Source: DATJBC01 sp035515515 (GTDB lineage Bacteria > Actinomycetota > Acidimicrobiia > Acidimicrobiales > UBA8190). From it: a DNA stretch of 11,584 nucleotides. How positions within the stretch are numbered: the stretch's first letter is position 1; each line of letters begins with the position of its first letter. The stretch covers positions 1 to 11,584 of the forward strand of contig DATJBC010000248.1 of assembly GCA_035515515.1 (NCBI GenBank), written 5' to 3'. The position numbers and the translations under genes were made by a program. A model generated the notes under the pieces. The model searched no databases. It was not told where the DNA came from and saw only the letters and a program-made list of their open reading frames with translations. Below are positions 5,617 through 11,584 of this stretch, piece by piece.

Positions 5617-7080
5617 GTGCGGATCTTCATCAAAGCGGCCGTGGCGGCGGCGGTCACGGCGGCGGTCACGGCGGCGGTCTCGTCGACTGGGGCGTCGGCG
5701 AGATCGACGACGCCGGTGAACGCCACGAGCTACACGGTGGCGTGCGCGTCCGTCACCGGGAAGGTGACCTTCAGCCCGCCACTGAAGTTCACGGGCGGGT
5801 CGGGCACCGAGACCTTCAGGATCAAGGCCAAGATCCGCCGCTGCACCGCACATCCCAGCGCAGGCGGATCACCGGTCACGGTGAAGAGCGCGTCGGTGTC
5901 GGCGTCGATCCACACCAACACCACGGCCTGTAGCGGCCTGGTCGGGTTCAGCTCGCGCAGCCTCACGGGGTCGTTCGCCATCAAGTGGAAGACCACGCCC
6001 AAGCTCACGTCGGGGAACACGACGATGAGCGTGCCCAGCGCCGTCTTCAGCATCCCCACCTCGCAGTCCCCGCTCACCTTCCAGGTGCCTGGGGGCACGC
6101 CCGCCACCGTGTCGGGGTCGTTCTCGGGCGGTGGCAGCGGGACGTCGCTGGCGTCGATCGGCACCTCCGCCACGCTCGGCAGCACCTTCAACGCCTGCGG
6201 GAGCAAGGCCGGCTTGAAGAAGATGCCCCTCACCCACGGCGTGTTCGAGCTGGGCGCGCCGCCCACGTCGATCTCGCTCACGCCGGCCAACGAGTCGACG
6301 AGCAACACGAACCCGATCGAGTACCACGCCCTGGCCAACTTCGGCCTGGGACAGGTGGACGTGTCCTCCCTGGCCTCGTGGTCGAGCACCGACACCTCGG
6401 TGGCCGGCATCGCCGACTGCGAGTCGGCGTCCCCCCTCGAGTTCCCGCCGGTGTGCGTCCAGCCGACCGGTACCACCGGCCCCACCACCATCAGGGCCAC
6501 CTGGCAGGGGGTCACGGGCTCGACGGGCCTCACCATCGCCGATCCGCTCGGGATCACCACCAGCGATCCGCTCCCTGACGCCACCCTGGGATCGCCCTAC
6601 GGGCCGGTGACGATCTCGGCCTCGGGCGGCGTGGGGTCCTACACCTGGTCGGCGCCCGCCATCGTGCCGGGGCTCTCGATCAACCCGTCCACCGGTGCGA
6701 TCTCGGGGACGCCGACGGTGGCGGGGCAGCTCGGCGCCGAGGTGCGGGTGACCGACTCCGCCAACCCGCACCAGACGGCCACCTACACCTTCGGGCTGGC
6801 AGTCGACTGCACGGGCTTCTGCATCTCACCGTCGTCGCTCCCCGAGGCCAACGAGGGCGACCCCTACAGCACGACGCTGTCGAGCTCCGGGGGGACCGGC
6901 GCCGTGACCTACGCCGTCACCTTCGGGACGCTTCCCAGCGGGCTCAGCCTCAACGCGGCCACGGGGGAGATCTCGGGCACGCCCGACGAGCACACCATCG
7001 CCCAGTTCATCGTCACCGCCACCGACTCCTCCAGCCCCACCCCCCAGACGACGTCGGAGTTCTACGAGCTCAACATCTGA
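5617..7080 (+). CDS. Secreted Ig-like domain protein (BIG2 plus two putative-Ig repeats)
   Basis: This 487-residue protein is probably exported. The GTG at 5617 has a GGGGAGG ribosome site four bases upstream and starts a signal peptide: Arg2 and Lys6, a hydrophobic core built of AAVT repeats, and a likely cut after ASA at 28. Residues about 39-205 are a Thr/Ser/Gly-rich beta domain I do not recognise. Residues about 215-308 resemble a BIG2 Ig-like domain (SISLTPANES, SWSSTDTSVAGI). Residues about 311-397 and 398-487 are two putative-Ig repeats, each with a GLS.N..TG.ISGTP core. Eight cysteines (43, 76, 105, 194, 268, 280, 398, 402), all outside the signal, could form disulfides. There is no C-terminal anchor or LPxTG motif. 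An ATG at 5479 in the same frame is unlikely. It separates ipdF from fadD3; binding or adhesion is a guess from the folds. Confidence 0.75.
   Translation: MRIFIKAAVAAAVTAAVTAAVSSTGASARSTTPVNATSYTVACASVTGKVTFSPPLKFTGGSGTETFRIKAKIRRCTAHPSAGGSPVTVKSASVSASIHTNTTACSGLVGFSSRSLTGSFAIKWKTTPKLTSGNTTMSVPSAVFSIPTSQSPLTFQVPGGTPATVSGSFSGGGSGTSLASIGTSATLGSTFNACGSKAGLKKMPLTHGVFELGAPPTSISLTPANESTSNTNPIEYHALANFGLGQVDVSSLASWSSTDTSVAGIADCESASPLEFPPVCVQPTGTTGPTTIRATWQGVTGSTGLTIADPLGITTSDPLPDATLGSPYGPVTISASGGVGSYTWSAPAIVPGLSINPSTGAISGTPTVAGQLGAEVRVTDSANPHQTATYTFGLAVDCTGFCISPSSLPEANEGDPYSTTLSSSGGTGAVTYAVTFGTLPSGLSLNAATGEISGTPDEHTIAQFIVTATDSSSPTPQTTSEFYELNI
5646..5679 (+). repeat. 12-base tandem repeat coding the signal-peptide core
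   Basis: The unit GGCGGCGGTCAC occurs at 5646-5657 and 5658-5669, with a third copy at 5670-5679 that ends TCTC. It codes the AAVTAAVTAAVS stretch of the signal peptide. Because the unit is a whole number of codons, slippage would lengthen or shorten the hydrophobic core without breaking the frame. Confidence 0.7.
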
Positions 7081-7121
7081 CCCGCCCCACCGGGCGTGAG
7101 GGCGGAGGCCGGCGGTCCCGA

Positions 7122-7142
7122 CCCGGCACCCGCGTGCCCGGG
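7122..7142 (+). terminator. GC-rich hairpin after the Ig-domain gene, possible terminator
   Basis: GGCAC at 7125-7129 pairs with GTGCC at 7134-7138 around a four-base loop. The stem continues CCC/GGG across a one-base bulge. It lies about 40 bases after the stop codon. There is no T-run. It could end transcription of the Ig-domain gene before the fadD3 promoter. Confidence 0.35.
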
Positions 7143-7158
7143 GCCGCCCGGCCGCGGG

Positions 7159-7188
7159 CTGTCGGGCCCTGGGCGCAGTCGGTAGGTT
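7159..7188 (+). promoter_or_regulatory. Candidate promoter giving a leaderless fadD3 mRNA
   Basis: CTGTCG at 7159-7164 and TAGGTT at 7183-7188 are 18 bases apart and resemble actinobacterial -35 and -10 boxes. The -10 ends six bases before the GTG at 7195, so RNA would start at or next to the start codon. No ribosome site is present, which fits a leaderless message. Confidence 0.5.
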
Positions 7189-7194
7189 GACGGC

Positions 7195-8871
7195 GTGTCA
7201 GATGCCGAGGACCCCCGGGGCGACCGGCGCTGGGGGTCGATCCCCGGCCTGGTGAGCGACGCCGCGGCGCGCTTCGCCGACGCCGACGCGGTGGTCGACG
7301 GGGGCCGGCGCCTGTCCTTCGCGGAGCTCGACTGCCAGGCCAAGCGGGTGTGCGCGGCGGCCATGGCGGCGGGCATCCACCCCGGCGACCGGGTGGCCAT
7401 CTGGGCCCCCAACATGGCCGAGTGGGTGGTGGCCGCCCTGGGGCTGGTGGGGGCGGGGGCGGCGCTGGTCCCCCTCAACACCCGCTTCAAGGGCCCCGAG
7501 GCCGCCTACGCGATCGGCAAGGCCCGGGCCCGGGCGCTGTTCACGGTGCGCGGCTTCCTGGGCATCGACTACCCGGCCATGCTCGACGACGAGGACGTGC
7601 ACGACCTCGAGCGCATCGTCTTGCTGCGCGACGACGGGGGGGCCTCCAGCGAGGTCACCCAGACCGACGAGGTCCCCATCTTCAGCTGGGAGGAGTTCCT
7701 GTCCGGCGCCGACGGGGTCGTCGAGTGCCCCGAGACGCTGGTGGGCTCGCCCATCACCGACCACGCCGTGGCCGAGCGCTGGGGCGGGGTGTCGGGGGAG
7801 GACGTCTCTGACGTCATCTTCACCTCGGGCACCACGGGACGGCCCAAGGGGGCCATGACCACCCACGCCCAGTCGTTGCGCACCTTCGCCACCTGGGCGC
7901 AGGTGGTGGGGCTGGCCGAGGGCGACCGCTACCTCGTGGTCAACCCGTTCTTCCACACCTTCGGGTACAAGGCGGGCATCCTGGCGTGCCTCATGCAGGG
8001 GGCGGCCATCGTGCCCGAGCCCGTCTTCGACGTCGACGCCGTGCTGGCCACCGTGGCCCGTGAGCACATCACCGTGCTGCCGGGCCCGCCCACCCTGTAC
8101 CAGTCGATCCTCGACCACCCCCGACGGGGCGACTACGACCTCTCCAGCCTGCGCCTGGCCGTGACGGGCGCGGCGGTCGTCCCCGTCGAGCTCATCCTGC
8201 GGATGCGCGACGAGCTCACCTTCTCGACCGTCCTCACCGCCTACGGCCTCACCGAGTCGACCGGCACCGTCACCATGTGCCGGCGCGGGGACGCCCCCGA
8301 GATCATCGCCAACACCTCGGGCCGGGCCATCCCGGGGCTGGAGGTGCGGGTGGTGGACGACGCCGGGGCCGAGCGCCCCCGGGGCGAGCCGGGGGAGATC
8401 GTGGTGCGGGGCTACACCGTGATGTCGGGCTACTTCGAGGACCCCTCCGCCACCGCCGAGGCCATCGACGCCGAGGGCTGGCTGCACACCGGCGACGTGG
8501 GCGTGATGGACGACGCCGGCAACGTCCGCATCACCGACCGCAAGAAGGACATGTTCATCGTGGGGGGCTTCAACGCCTATCCGGCCGAGATCGAGGGGGC
8601 GCTGTTGCGCCATCGCGCCGTGTCGCAGGCGGCGGTGGTGGGCGTGCCCGACGAGCGCCTGGGCGAGGTGGGATGTGCCTTCGTGGTGCCCCGCCCGGGG
8701 GCCGACCCGGCCGGCCTGGCCGAGGAGCTCATCGCCTGGTCCCGGGACCAGATGGCCAACTACAAGGTGCCCCGCCGGGTGGAGGTGGTCGACGCCCTGC
8801 CCACCAACGCCAGCGGCAAGGTGCTCAAGACCGAATTGCGCGCCCGGGTGGCGCCGACGAAGGGAGCCTGA
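7195..8871 (+). CDS. fadD3: Acyl-CoA synthetase, FadD3-like (HIP-CoA synthetase)
   Basis: This 558-residue AMP-forming ligase activates a carboxylic acid to its CoA thioester by way of an acyl-adenylate. The P-loop TSGTTGRPKG is at 210-219, YGLTE at 350-354, GWLHTGD at 428-434, RITDRKKD at 445-452, and the adenylation lysine is K542 in NASGKVLK. The middle, NPFFHTFGYKAGILACL followed by ITVLPGPPTLYQS and LRLAVTGAA, matches what I recall of M. tuberculosis FadD3, which activates HIP, the indanedione propionate from steroid rings C and D. It is somewhat longer than that protein, with an acidic insert around residues 145-200. The GTG has no ribosome site but an actinobacterial -10 just upstream. 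The stop overlaps the next ATG (TGATG). Family is certain; HIP as substrate is strongly suggested by similarity and by nearby fadE30-ipdF. Confidence 0.88.
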   Translation: MSDAEDPRGDRRWGSIPGLVSDAAARFADADAVVDGGRRLSFAELDCQAKRVCAAAMAAGIHPGDRVAIWAPNMAEWVVAALGLVGAGAALVPLNTRFKGPEAAYAIGKARARALFTVRGFLGIDYPAMLDDEDVHDLERIVLLRDDGGASSEVTQTDEVPIFSWEEFLSGADGVVECPETLVGSPITDHAVAERWGGVSGEDVSDVIFTSGTTGRPKGAMTTHAQSLRTFATWAQVVGLAEGDRYLVVNPFFHTFGYKAGILACLMQGAAIVPEPVFDVDAVLATVAREHITVLPGPPTLYQSILDHPRRGDYDLSSLRLAVTGAAVVPVELILRMRDELTFSTVLTAYGLTESTGTVTMCRRGDAPEIIANTSGRAIPGLEVRVVDDAGAERPRGEPGEIVVRGYTVMSGYFEDPSATAEAIDAEGWLHTGDVGVMDDAGNVRITDRKKDMFIVGGFNAYPAEIEGALLRHRAVSQAAVVGVPDERLGEVGCAFVVPRPGADPAGLAEELIAWSRDQMANYKVPRRVEVVDALPTNASGKVLKTELRARVAPTKGA

Positions 8872-9974
8872 TGCGAGGGATCGTCTACACCGGGGACGAC
8901 GCCGTCGTCACCGACAAGCTGGGCGTCGCCGAGCCCGGTCCCACCGAGGTCAAGGTGAAGATCGCCGCCGCGGGGGTGTGCCACTCGGACCTGTCGGTGC
9001 TCGACGGCACGATCCCCTGGAAGGCGCCGTCGGTGCTCGGGCACGAGGGTGCGGGCGTGGTCGAGAGCGTGGGCAGCTCGGTGCGCTCGGTCAAGCCGGG
9101 TGACCACGTGGTGATCGCCACCCTGGCCAGTTGCGGCACATGCCGGGCCTGCAACACCGGGCACCCCACCATGTGCATCCGCAGCCTGGGCAACGTCTCG
9201 ACGCCGTTCACCTACGAGGGCCAGCCGGCGTCGAACTTCGCGGCCGCCTCGGTGTTCGCCGAGTACACCGTCGTCCAGGAGGTCCAGGCCGTCCCCATCT
9301 CCAAGGACGTGCCGCTCACCTCGGCGTGCCTCATCGCCTGCGGCGTGCTCACCGGCGTGGGGTCGGTGCTCAACCGGGCCCGGGTGGCCCCCGGCGAGAC
9401 CGCCGCGGTGTTCGGCGTGGGGGGCGTGGGCCTGAACGTCATCCAGGCGCTGCGCCTGTCGGCCGCCAGCCGCATCGTGGCCGTGGACACGGTGGCCTCC
9501 AAGGAGCCCCTGGCTCGGCAGTTCGGCGCCACCCACTTCGTGGACGCCACCCAGGCCGACGCCGTGGAGGAGATCAAGAAGATCGTCCCCCACGGCCCGC
9601 AGTCAACGGCCCGGGCGCTGGGGCCGGGCGGGGTCACGTGGGCCTTCGACTGCGTGGGGCACCCGGCCGTGCTGCGCAACGCCGTCGACGCCCTCGACTG
9701 GGGGGGCACGGCCGTGGCCATCGGCGTGCCGCCCCGGGGCAGCGAGGTCAGCGTGGACATCAACAACCTGGCCTACGTCGACCGGGGGCTCATCGGCTGC
9801 CGCTACGGGTCGTCGCGTCCCCACCACGACATCCCCCTCATGGTCGAGCTCTACCTGAGCGGCCAGCTCATGCTGGACGAGCTCGTCACCGAGACCCGAC
9901 CCCTGGAGGGCTTCCGGGAGATCGTGGACGACATGCACGCCGGCAAGCTGGCGCGCGGCGTCCTCACCCTCTAG
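8871..9974 (+). CDS. Zinc-dependent alcohol dehydrogenase, MDR family
   Basis: This 367-residue medium-chain dehydrogenase should oxidise an alcohol or reduce a carbonyl with NAD(H). Catalytic zinc ligands are Cys37 (GVCHSD), His58 with Glu59 (GHEGAG) and Cys157 (ACGVLTG). The structural zinc site is complete: Cys88, 91, 94 and 102. The nucleotide loop is GVGGVG at 182-187, and Asp206 at the end of the next strand favours NAD over NADP. Length is normal for the class III-like branch found in mycobacteria. The ATG shares one base with the fadD3 stop, and AAGGGAG lies just upstream, so the pair is almost certainly one operon. That placement suggests a hydroxyl or ketone of a steroid-derived intermediate as substrate, but the canonical M. 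tuberculosis HIP pathway has no enzyme of this family that I know of. The substrate is open. Confidence 0.88.
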   Translation: MRGIVYTGDDAVVTDKLGVAEPGPTEVKVKIAAAGVCHSDLSVLDGTIPWKAPSVLGHEGAGVVESVGSSVRSVKPGDHVVIATLASCGTCRACNTGHPTMCIRSLGNVSTPFTYEGQPASNFAAASVFAEYTVVQEVQAVPISKDVPLTSACLIACGVLTGVGSVLNRARVAPGETAAVFGVGGVGLNVIQALRLSAASRIVAVDTVASKEPLARQFGATHFVDATQADAVEEIKKIVPHGPQSTARALGPGGVTWAFDCVGHPAVLRNAVDALDWGGTAVAIGVPPRGSEVSVDINNLAYVDRGLIGCRYGSSRPHHDIPLMVELYLSGQLMLDELVTETRPLEGFREIVDDMHAGKLARGVLTL

Positions 9975-10001
9975 CCGCTCGTCCGGGCCCTCGCGTCCGG
10001 C

Positions 10002-10030
10002 TTGTCAGGGAGCTCCTGACGACGTAAGGT
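10002..10030 (+). promoter_or_regulatory. Promoter of the ClpX-zinc-finger gene
   Basis: TTGTCA at 10002-10007 and TAAGGT at 10025-10030 are separated by exactly 17 bases, a good match to the actinobacterial housekeeping consensus. RNA should start near 10037, about 25 bases before the GTG at 10062. It is the best promoter in the window. Confidence 0.65.
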
Positions 10031-10042
10031 GTGTCCTGACAC
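10004..10042. promoter_or_regulatory. Two palindromes over the promoter, probable operator
   Basis: GTCAGG-GAGCT-CCTGAC at 10004-10020 lies over the end of the -35 box and the spacer. GTGTC-CT-GACAC at 10031-10042 covers the expected start of RNA. Both contain TCCTGAC in the same orientation (10014-10020 and 10034-10040), exactly 20 bases or two helix turns apart. This is the layout of a repressor binding twice on one face of the DNA; the regulator is unknown. Confidence 0.5.
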
Positions 10043-10061
10043 GCGTACGGGGGAGGACGGT

Positions 10062-10448
10062 GTGGGCCCGAGGAACGGTGTGGCACCGAAGAAGAGCGCT
10101 CGTGTGGTGGCGTCCTGCTCGTTCTGCCTGCGGCCCAACACCGAGGTGGGCACCCTCGTGGCCGGCCACGGCGTCTACATCTGCGACGGGTGCGTGGCCC
10201 TCTGCGCGCAGATCGTCGAGGAGAAGCCCCCGGGTGTGCCCCTCGTCGCGCCGTGGGAGCACGACGTCCCGGTCGACCACATCCTGTGGAGCCTGCCCCG
10301 GGTGGCGGCCGCCGGGGCCCAGGTCGAGGACAACCTGGTCCACTGGGTGCACAAGGCCCGGTCGCAGGGCGCCACGTGGGCCTCGATCGGCGAGGCCCTC
10401 GGGATGACGCGCCAGTCGGCCTGGGAGCGGTTCTCCGGCGACGACTAG
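10062..10448 (+). CDS. Stand-alone ClpX-type zinc finger protein with helix-turn-helix-like tail
   Basis: This 128-residue protein carries the C4 zinc-binding domain seen at the N-terminus of ClpX, without the ATPase. The ligands are Cys19, Cys22, Cys41 and Cys44, with the surrounding CSFC, GVYICDGCV and LC typical of that domain. In ClpX the domain dimerises and binds substrates and adaptors. The last 30 residues, ARSQGATWASIGEALGMTRQ and onward to WERFSG, read like the helix-turn-helix tails of small actinobacterial proteins (ATW.SIG.ALG.TRQ.AWERF), so DNA binding is likely. The GTG at 10062 has GGGAGGA at 10051-10057, four bases upstream; a GTG at 10080 is also possible. Known functions of such fusions are not clear to me; a transcription factor or Clp-related adaptor are both possible. 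Its promoter shows operator-like palindromes, which could reflect autoregulation. Confidence 0.8.
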   Translation: MGPRNGVAPKKSARVVASCSFCLRPNTEVGTLVAGHGVYICDGCVALCAQIVEEKPPGVPLVAPWEHDVPVDHILWSLPRVAAAGAQVEDNLVHWVHKARSQGATWASIGEALGMTRQSAWERFSGDD

Positions 10449-10480
10449 GGCGACGGCGCGGGCGGGCCGAGAGCCCCGGG

Positions 10481-10777
10481 CTACGAGCCTGTGTTGTCCA
10501 CGACCTGGGCGATCTCGACGAAGTCGATCTCGGGCGCCACCCCGTACAGGCCCGTCACCCGCTCTTTGAGCTCGTCTGTGAAGAAGCGCTCGGCGGCGTC
10601 GCGCGAGTCCCAGACGTAGAAGTTCCTCGCCTGCTGCCGCTTCTCGTCGAAGGTGAAGAACTTGAAGCGCAGGCCCGGCATCCCCTCGAACATGGCCCGG
10701 GCGTGGTCCGCCACGCCGGTGACCCGGTTCCGGTCGAAGTCGCCGTCGTATGCGAAGGTCACGTTCACGCCGATCAC
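10481..10777 (-). CDS. YdhR-like monooxygenase-type small protein
   Basis: This 98-residue protein resembles the YdhR group of dimeric alpha-beta barrel proteins, which look like small monooxygenases such as ActVA-Orf6. Seen features are VNVTFAYDGDFD at the N-terminus, the segment GMPGLRFKFFTFDEK, FYVWDSRDAAERFF, and the closing GLYGVAPEIDFVEI. There are no metal or cofactor motifs, as expected for the fold. The GTG at 10775-10777 follows AAGGGGG (10784-10790 on the minus strand) six bases away. A much longer open frame continues upstream, but that part is a shadow of the next gene. It converges on the zinc-finger gene, with 32 bases between stops, and follows the zinc-ribbon membrane protein on the same strand by 59 bases. 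The substrate is unknown. Confidence 0.75.
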   Translation of the reverse strand: MIGVNVTFAYDGDFDRNRVTGVADHARAMFEGMPGLRFKFFTFDEKRQQARNFYVWDSRDAAERFFTDELKERVTGLYGVAPEIDFVEIAQVVDNTGS

Positions 10778-10836
10778 GTGCTGCCCCCTTCCGCGGCCCC
10801 AGAGGTGGGATCCGCCGGTCGGGATCGTAGGCGGCG

Positions 10837-11424
10837 TCAGTGCCCGGCGCGCCGGGCCCTGATGGCGGGGACGGCCGTGGGTGCGGCGGCCACGATGGCG
10901 GCGATGAGCCCGAGGAAGGCGCCGAAGCCCCAGCCGATGCCGGTGAACCCGATCCCCCCTGGCTTGAACAGGAAGGCGAGGATGCTGAGCACGGCGTTGG
11001 CCCCGGTGGCCATGAGCAGGAGCCGCTCCTCGGCCATGGGCAGCGCGAAGGGCAACGGGCTGAACCCCGCCTTGGCCACGAGGAAGCCGATGGTTCCCAG
11101 GCACAGGAGCAGGGTCAGGTACATCCACCCGTGCCACAGGCCGTCGACCGACACGGTGCCCAGCCCGTAGTTGTAGGTGAACCAGGGCAGGAACAACGAG
11201 ACGAAGAGGACCACCGACGCCACCAGCGTGATGCGCTCGGTCTGTGACCAGCGGGCCGCGTCGAAGGAGAACGACGAGGCACGGGCGGCGCGGGTGCCGG
11301 GCGTCGCACCGGTGGCCACGCCGGGGCCACCGGCCGGGGGCGGCGCCACCGCCAGGATCGCCCCGCAGTGGGAGCAGGTGCTCGAGCCGTCCGCGACGCT
11401 CTGGCCGCACTGCGTGCAGAACAT
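10837..11424 (-). CDS. Zinc-ribbon membrane protein, unknown role
   Basis: This 195-residue protein begins with a zinc ribbon, Cys3, Cys6, Cys17 and Cys20 (FCTQCG and CSHCG), of the kind often found on bacterial membrane proteins. A Pro/Ala/Gly-rich linker covers about 25-60. Four membrane helices follow at about 63-84, 99-119, 133-153 and 160-182, ending in a basic tail, IRARRAGH. The topology would place both the ribbon and the tail in the cytoplasm. The ATG at 11424 has GGGGGAG three bases upstream. The helices contain no transport or catalytic motif that I can name. The YdhR-like gene follows 59 bases downstream on the same strand, so the two may be co-transcribed. Real gene with high confidence; function not known. 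Confidence 0.8.
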   Translation of the reverse strand: MFCTQCGQSVADGSSTCSHCGAILAVAPPPAGGPGVATGATPGTRAARASSFSFDAARWSQTERITLVASVVLFVSLFLPWFTYNYGLGTVSVDGLWHGWMYLTLLLCLGTIGFLVAKAGFSPLPFALPMAEERLLLMATGANAVLSILAFLFKPGGIGFTGIGWGFGAFLGLIAAIVAAAPTAVPAIRARRAGH

Positions 11425-11444
11425 GGTCTCCCCCTTCGATCAGC

Positions 11445-11471
11445 GGCTCCGCCGCGCCAACCGTCGGAGCC
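11445..11471 (-). other. Hairpin in the leader of the zinc-ribbon gene
   Basis: GGCTCCG at 11445-11451 and CGGAGCC at 11465-11471 form a perfect seven-base stem with a 13-base loop, ending about 20 bases before the start codon of the zinc-ribbon gene. It could affect translation or be an operator. A weak -10-like TACGGT (11487-11482, minus strand) lies just upstream. Confidence 0.3.
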
Positions 11472-11551
11472 CGACACGACAACCGTACCGCTGCGGGGGC
11501 GCGTTCTCCGGGGACGCCCTCGGGGCGTCGGTCGTTGGCGCAGGCAACCAT

Positions 11552-11570
11552 CGGCCGGCCGGCCGGCCGG
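11552..11570. repeat. Short GGCC tandem repeat at the right end
   Basis: The four-base unit GGCC is repeated about four and a half times, followed by G-rich sequence to the window end. The remaining bases of the 160-base stretch upstream of the zinc-ribbon gene show no coding sequence that I can support. Confidence 0.6.
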
Positions 11571-11584
11571 GGCGGGGTGGGGTG

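Noticed and set aside
5869..6771. A 300-residue minus-strand frame opposite the Ig-domain gene
   Set aside because: It is dominated by Arg and Gly with no recognisable domain; the plus-strand frame has a signal peptide and Ig repeats.
7198..8613. A 471-residue open frame on the minus strand opposite fadD3
   Set aside because: It is His/Gly/Val-rich with no family match, and is a GC-rich shadow of the well-supported fadD3.
10464..10476. GGGC-CGAGA-GCCC between the two convergent genes, considered as a bidirectional terminator
   Set aside because: The stem is only four pairs and has no T-run, too weak to list.
10778..11551. The long minus-strand frame upstream of and continuous with the YdhR-like gene
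   Set aside because: It covers the zinc-ribbon membrane gene in another frame and has shadow-like composition; the real start is the GTG at 10777 with a good ribosome site.

Overview
The DNA is very GC-rich, uses many GTG starts, and its genes abut or overlap. Together with actinobacterial-type protein families (a BTAD regulator, and FadE30, IpdF and FadD3 relatives closest in memory to the Mycobacterium proteins) this points to a high-GC actinobacterium. An environmental Acidimicrobiia-like lineage fits best, but that placement is inference. I see no tRNA, rRNA, CRISPR array, insertion sequence or phage gene.

Layout: (1) 1-2802, plus strand: the 3' part of a BTAD-domain regulator, a short single-stranded DNA-binding protein without the usual acidic tail tip, a hairpin, and two small unrecognised genes (one membrane protein, one helical) joined by a GTGA overlap. 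(2) 2745-3155, minus strand: msrB, methionine-R-sulfoxide reductase, whose 3' end overlaps the second small gene. (3) 3377-9974, plus strand: the main block. It holds a FadE30-like acyl-CoA dehydrogenase and an IpdF-like short-chain dehydrogenase (overlapping), a secreted Ig-domain protein, then a FadD3-like acyl-CoA synthetase and a zinc alcohol dehydrogenase (overlapping). (4) 10062-10448, plus strand: a stand-alone ClpX-type zinc finger joined to a helix-turn-helix-like tail, behind a clear promoter with two palindromes. (5) 10481-11424, minus strand: a YdhR-like small protein and a zinc-ribbon membrane protein.

The strongest biological reading is that 3377-9974 is part of a steroid C/D-ring degradation locus. 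In Mycobacterium tuberculosis, ipdF, fadE30 and fadD3 are adjacent (Rv3559c-Rv3561) and act on HIP, the indanedione propionate left after rings A and B are removed. FadD3 makes HIP-CoA, FadE30 dehydrogenates the side-chain thioester, and IpdF oxidises a ring hydroxyl. Here the set is arranged differently: all genes point the same way, a secreted Ig-like protein sits between the fadE30-ipdF pair and fadD3, and a zinc alcohol dehydrogenase is translationally coupled to fadD3. No KstR2-like box was found by eye. I see no wholly new system. The less explained items are the inserted secreted protein, the coupled dehydrogenase, the ClpX-zinc-finger/HTH protein with its promoter palindromes, and the two small genes near msrB.
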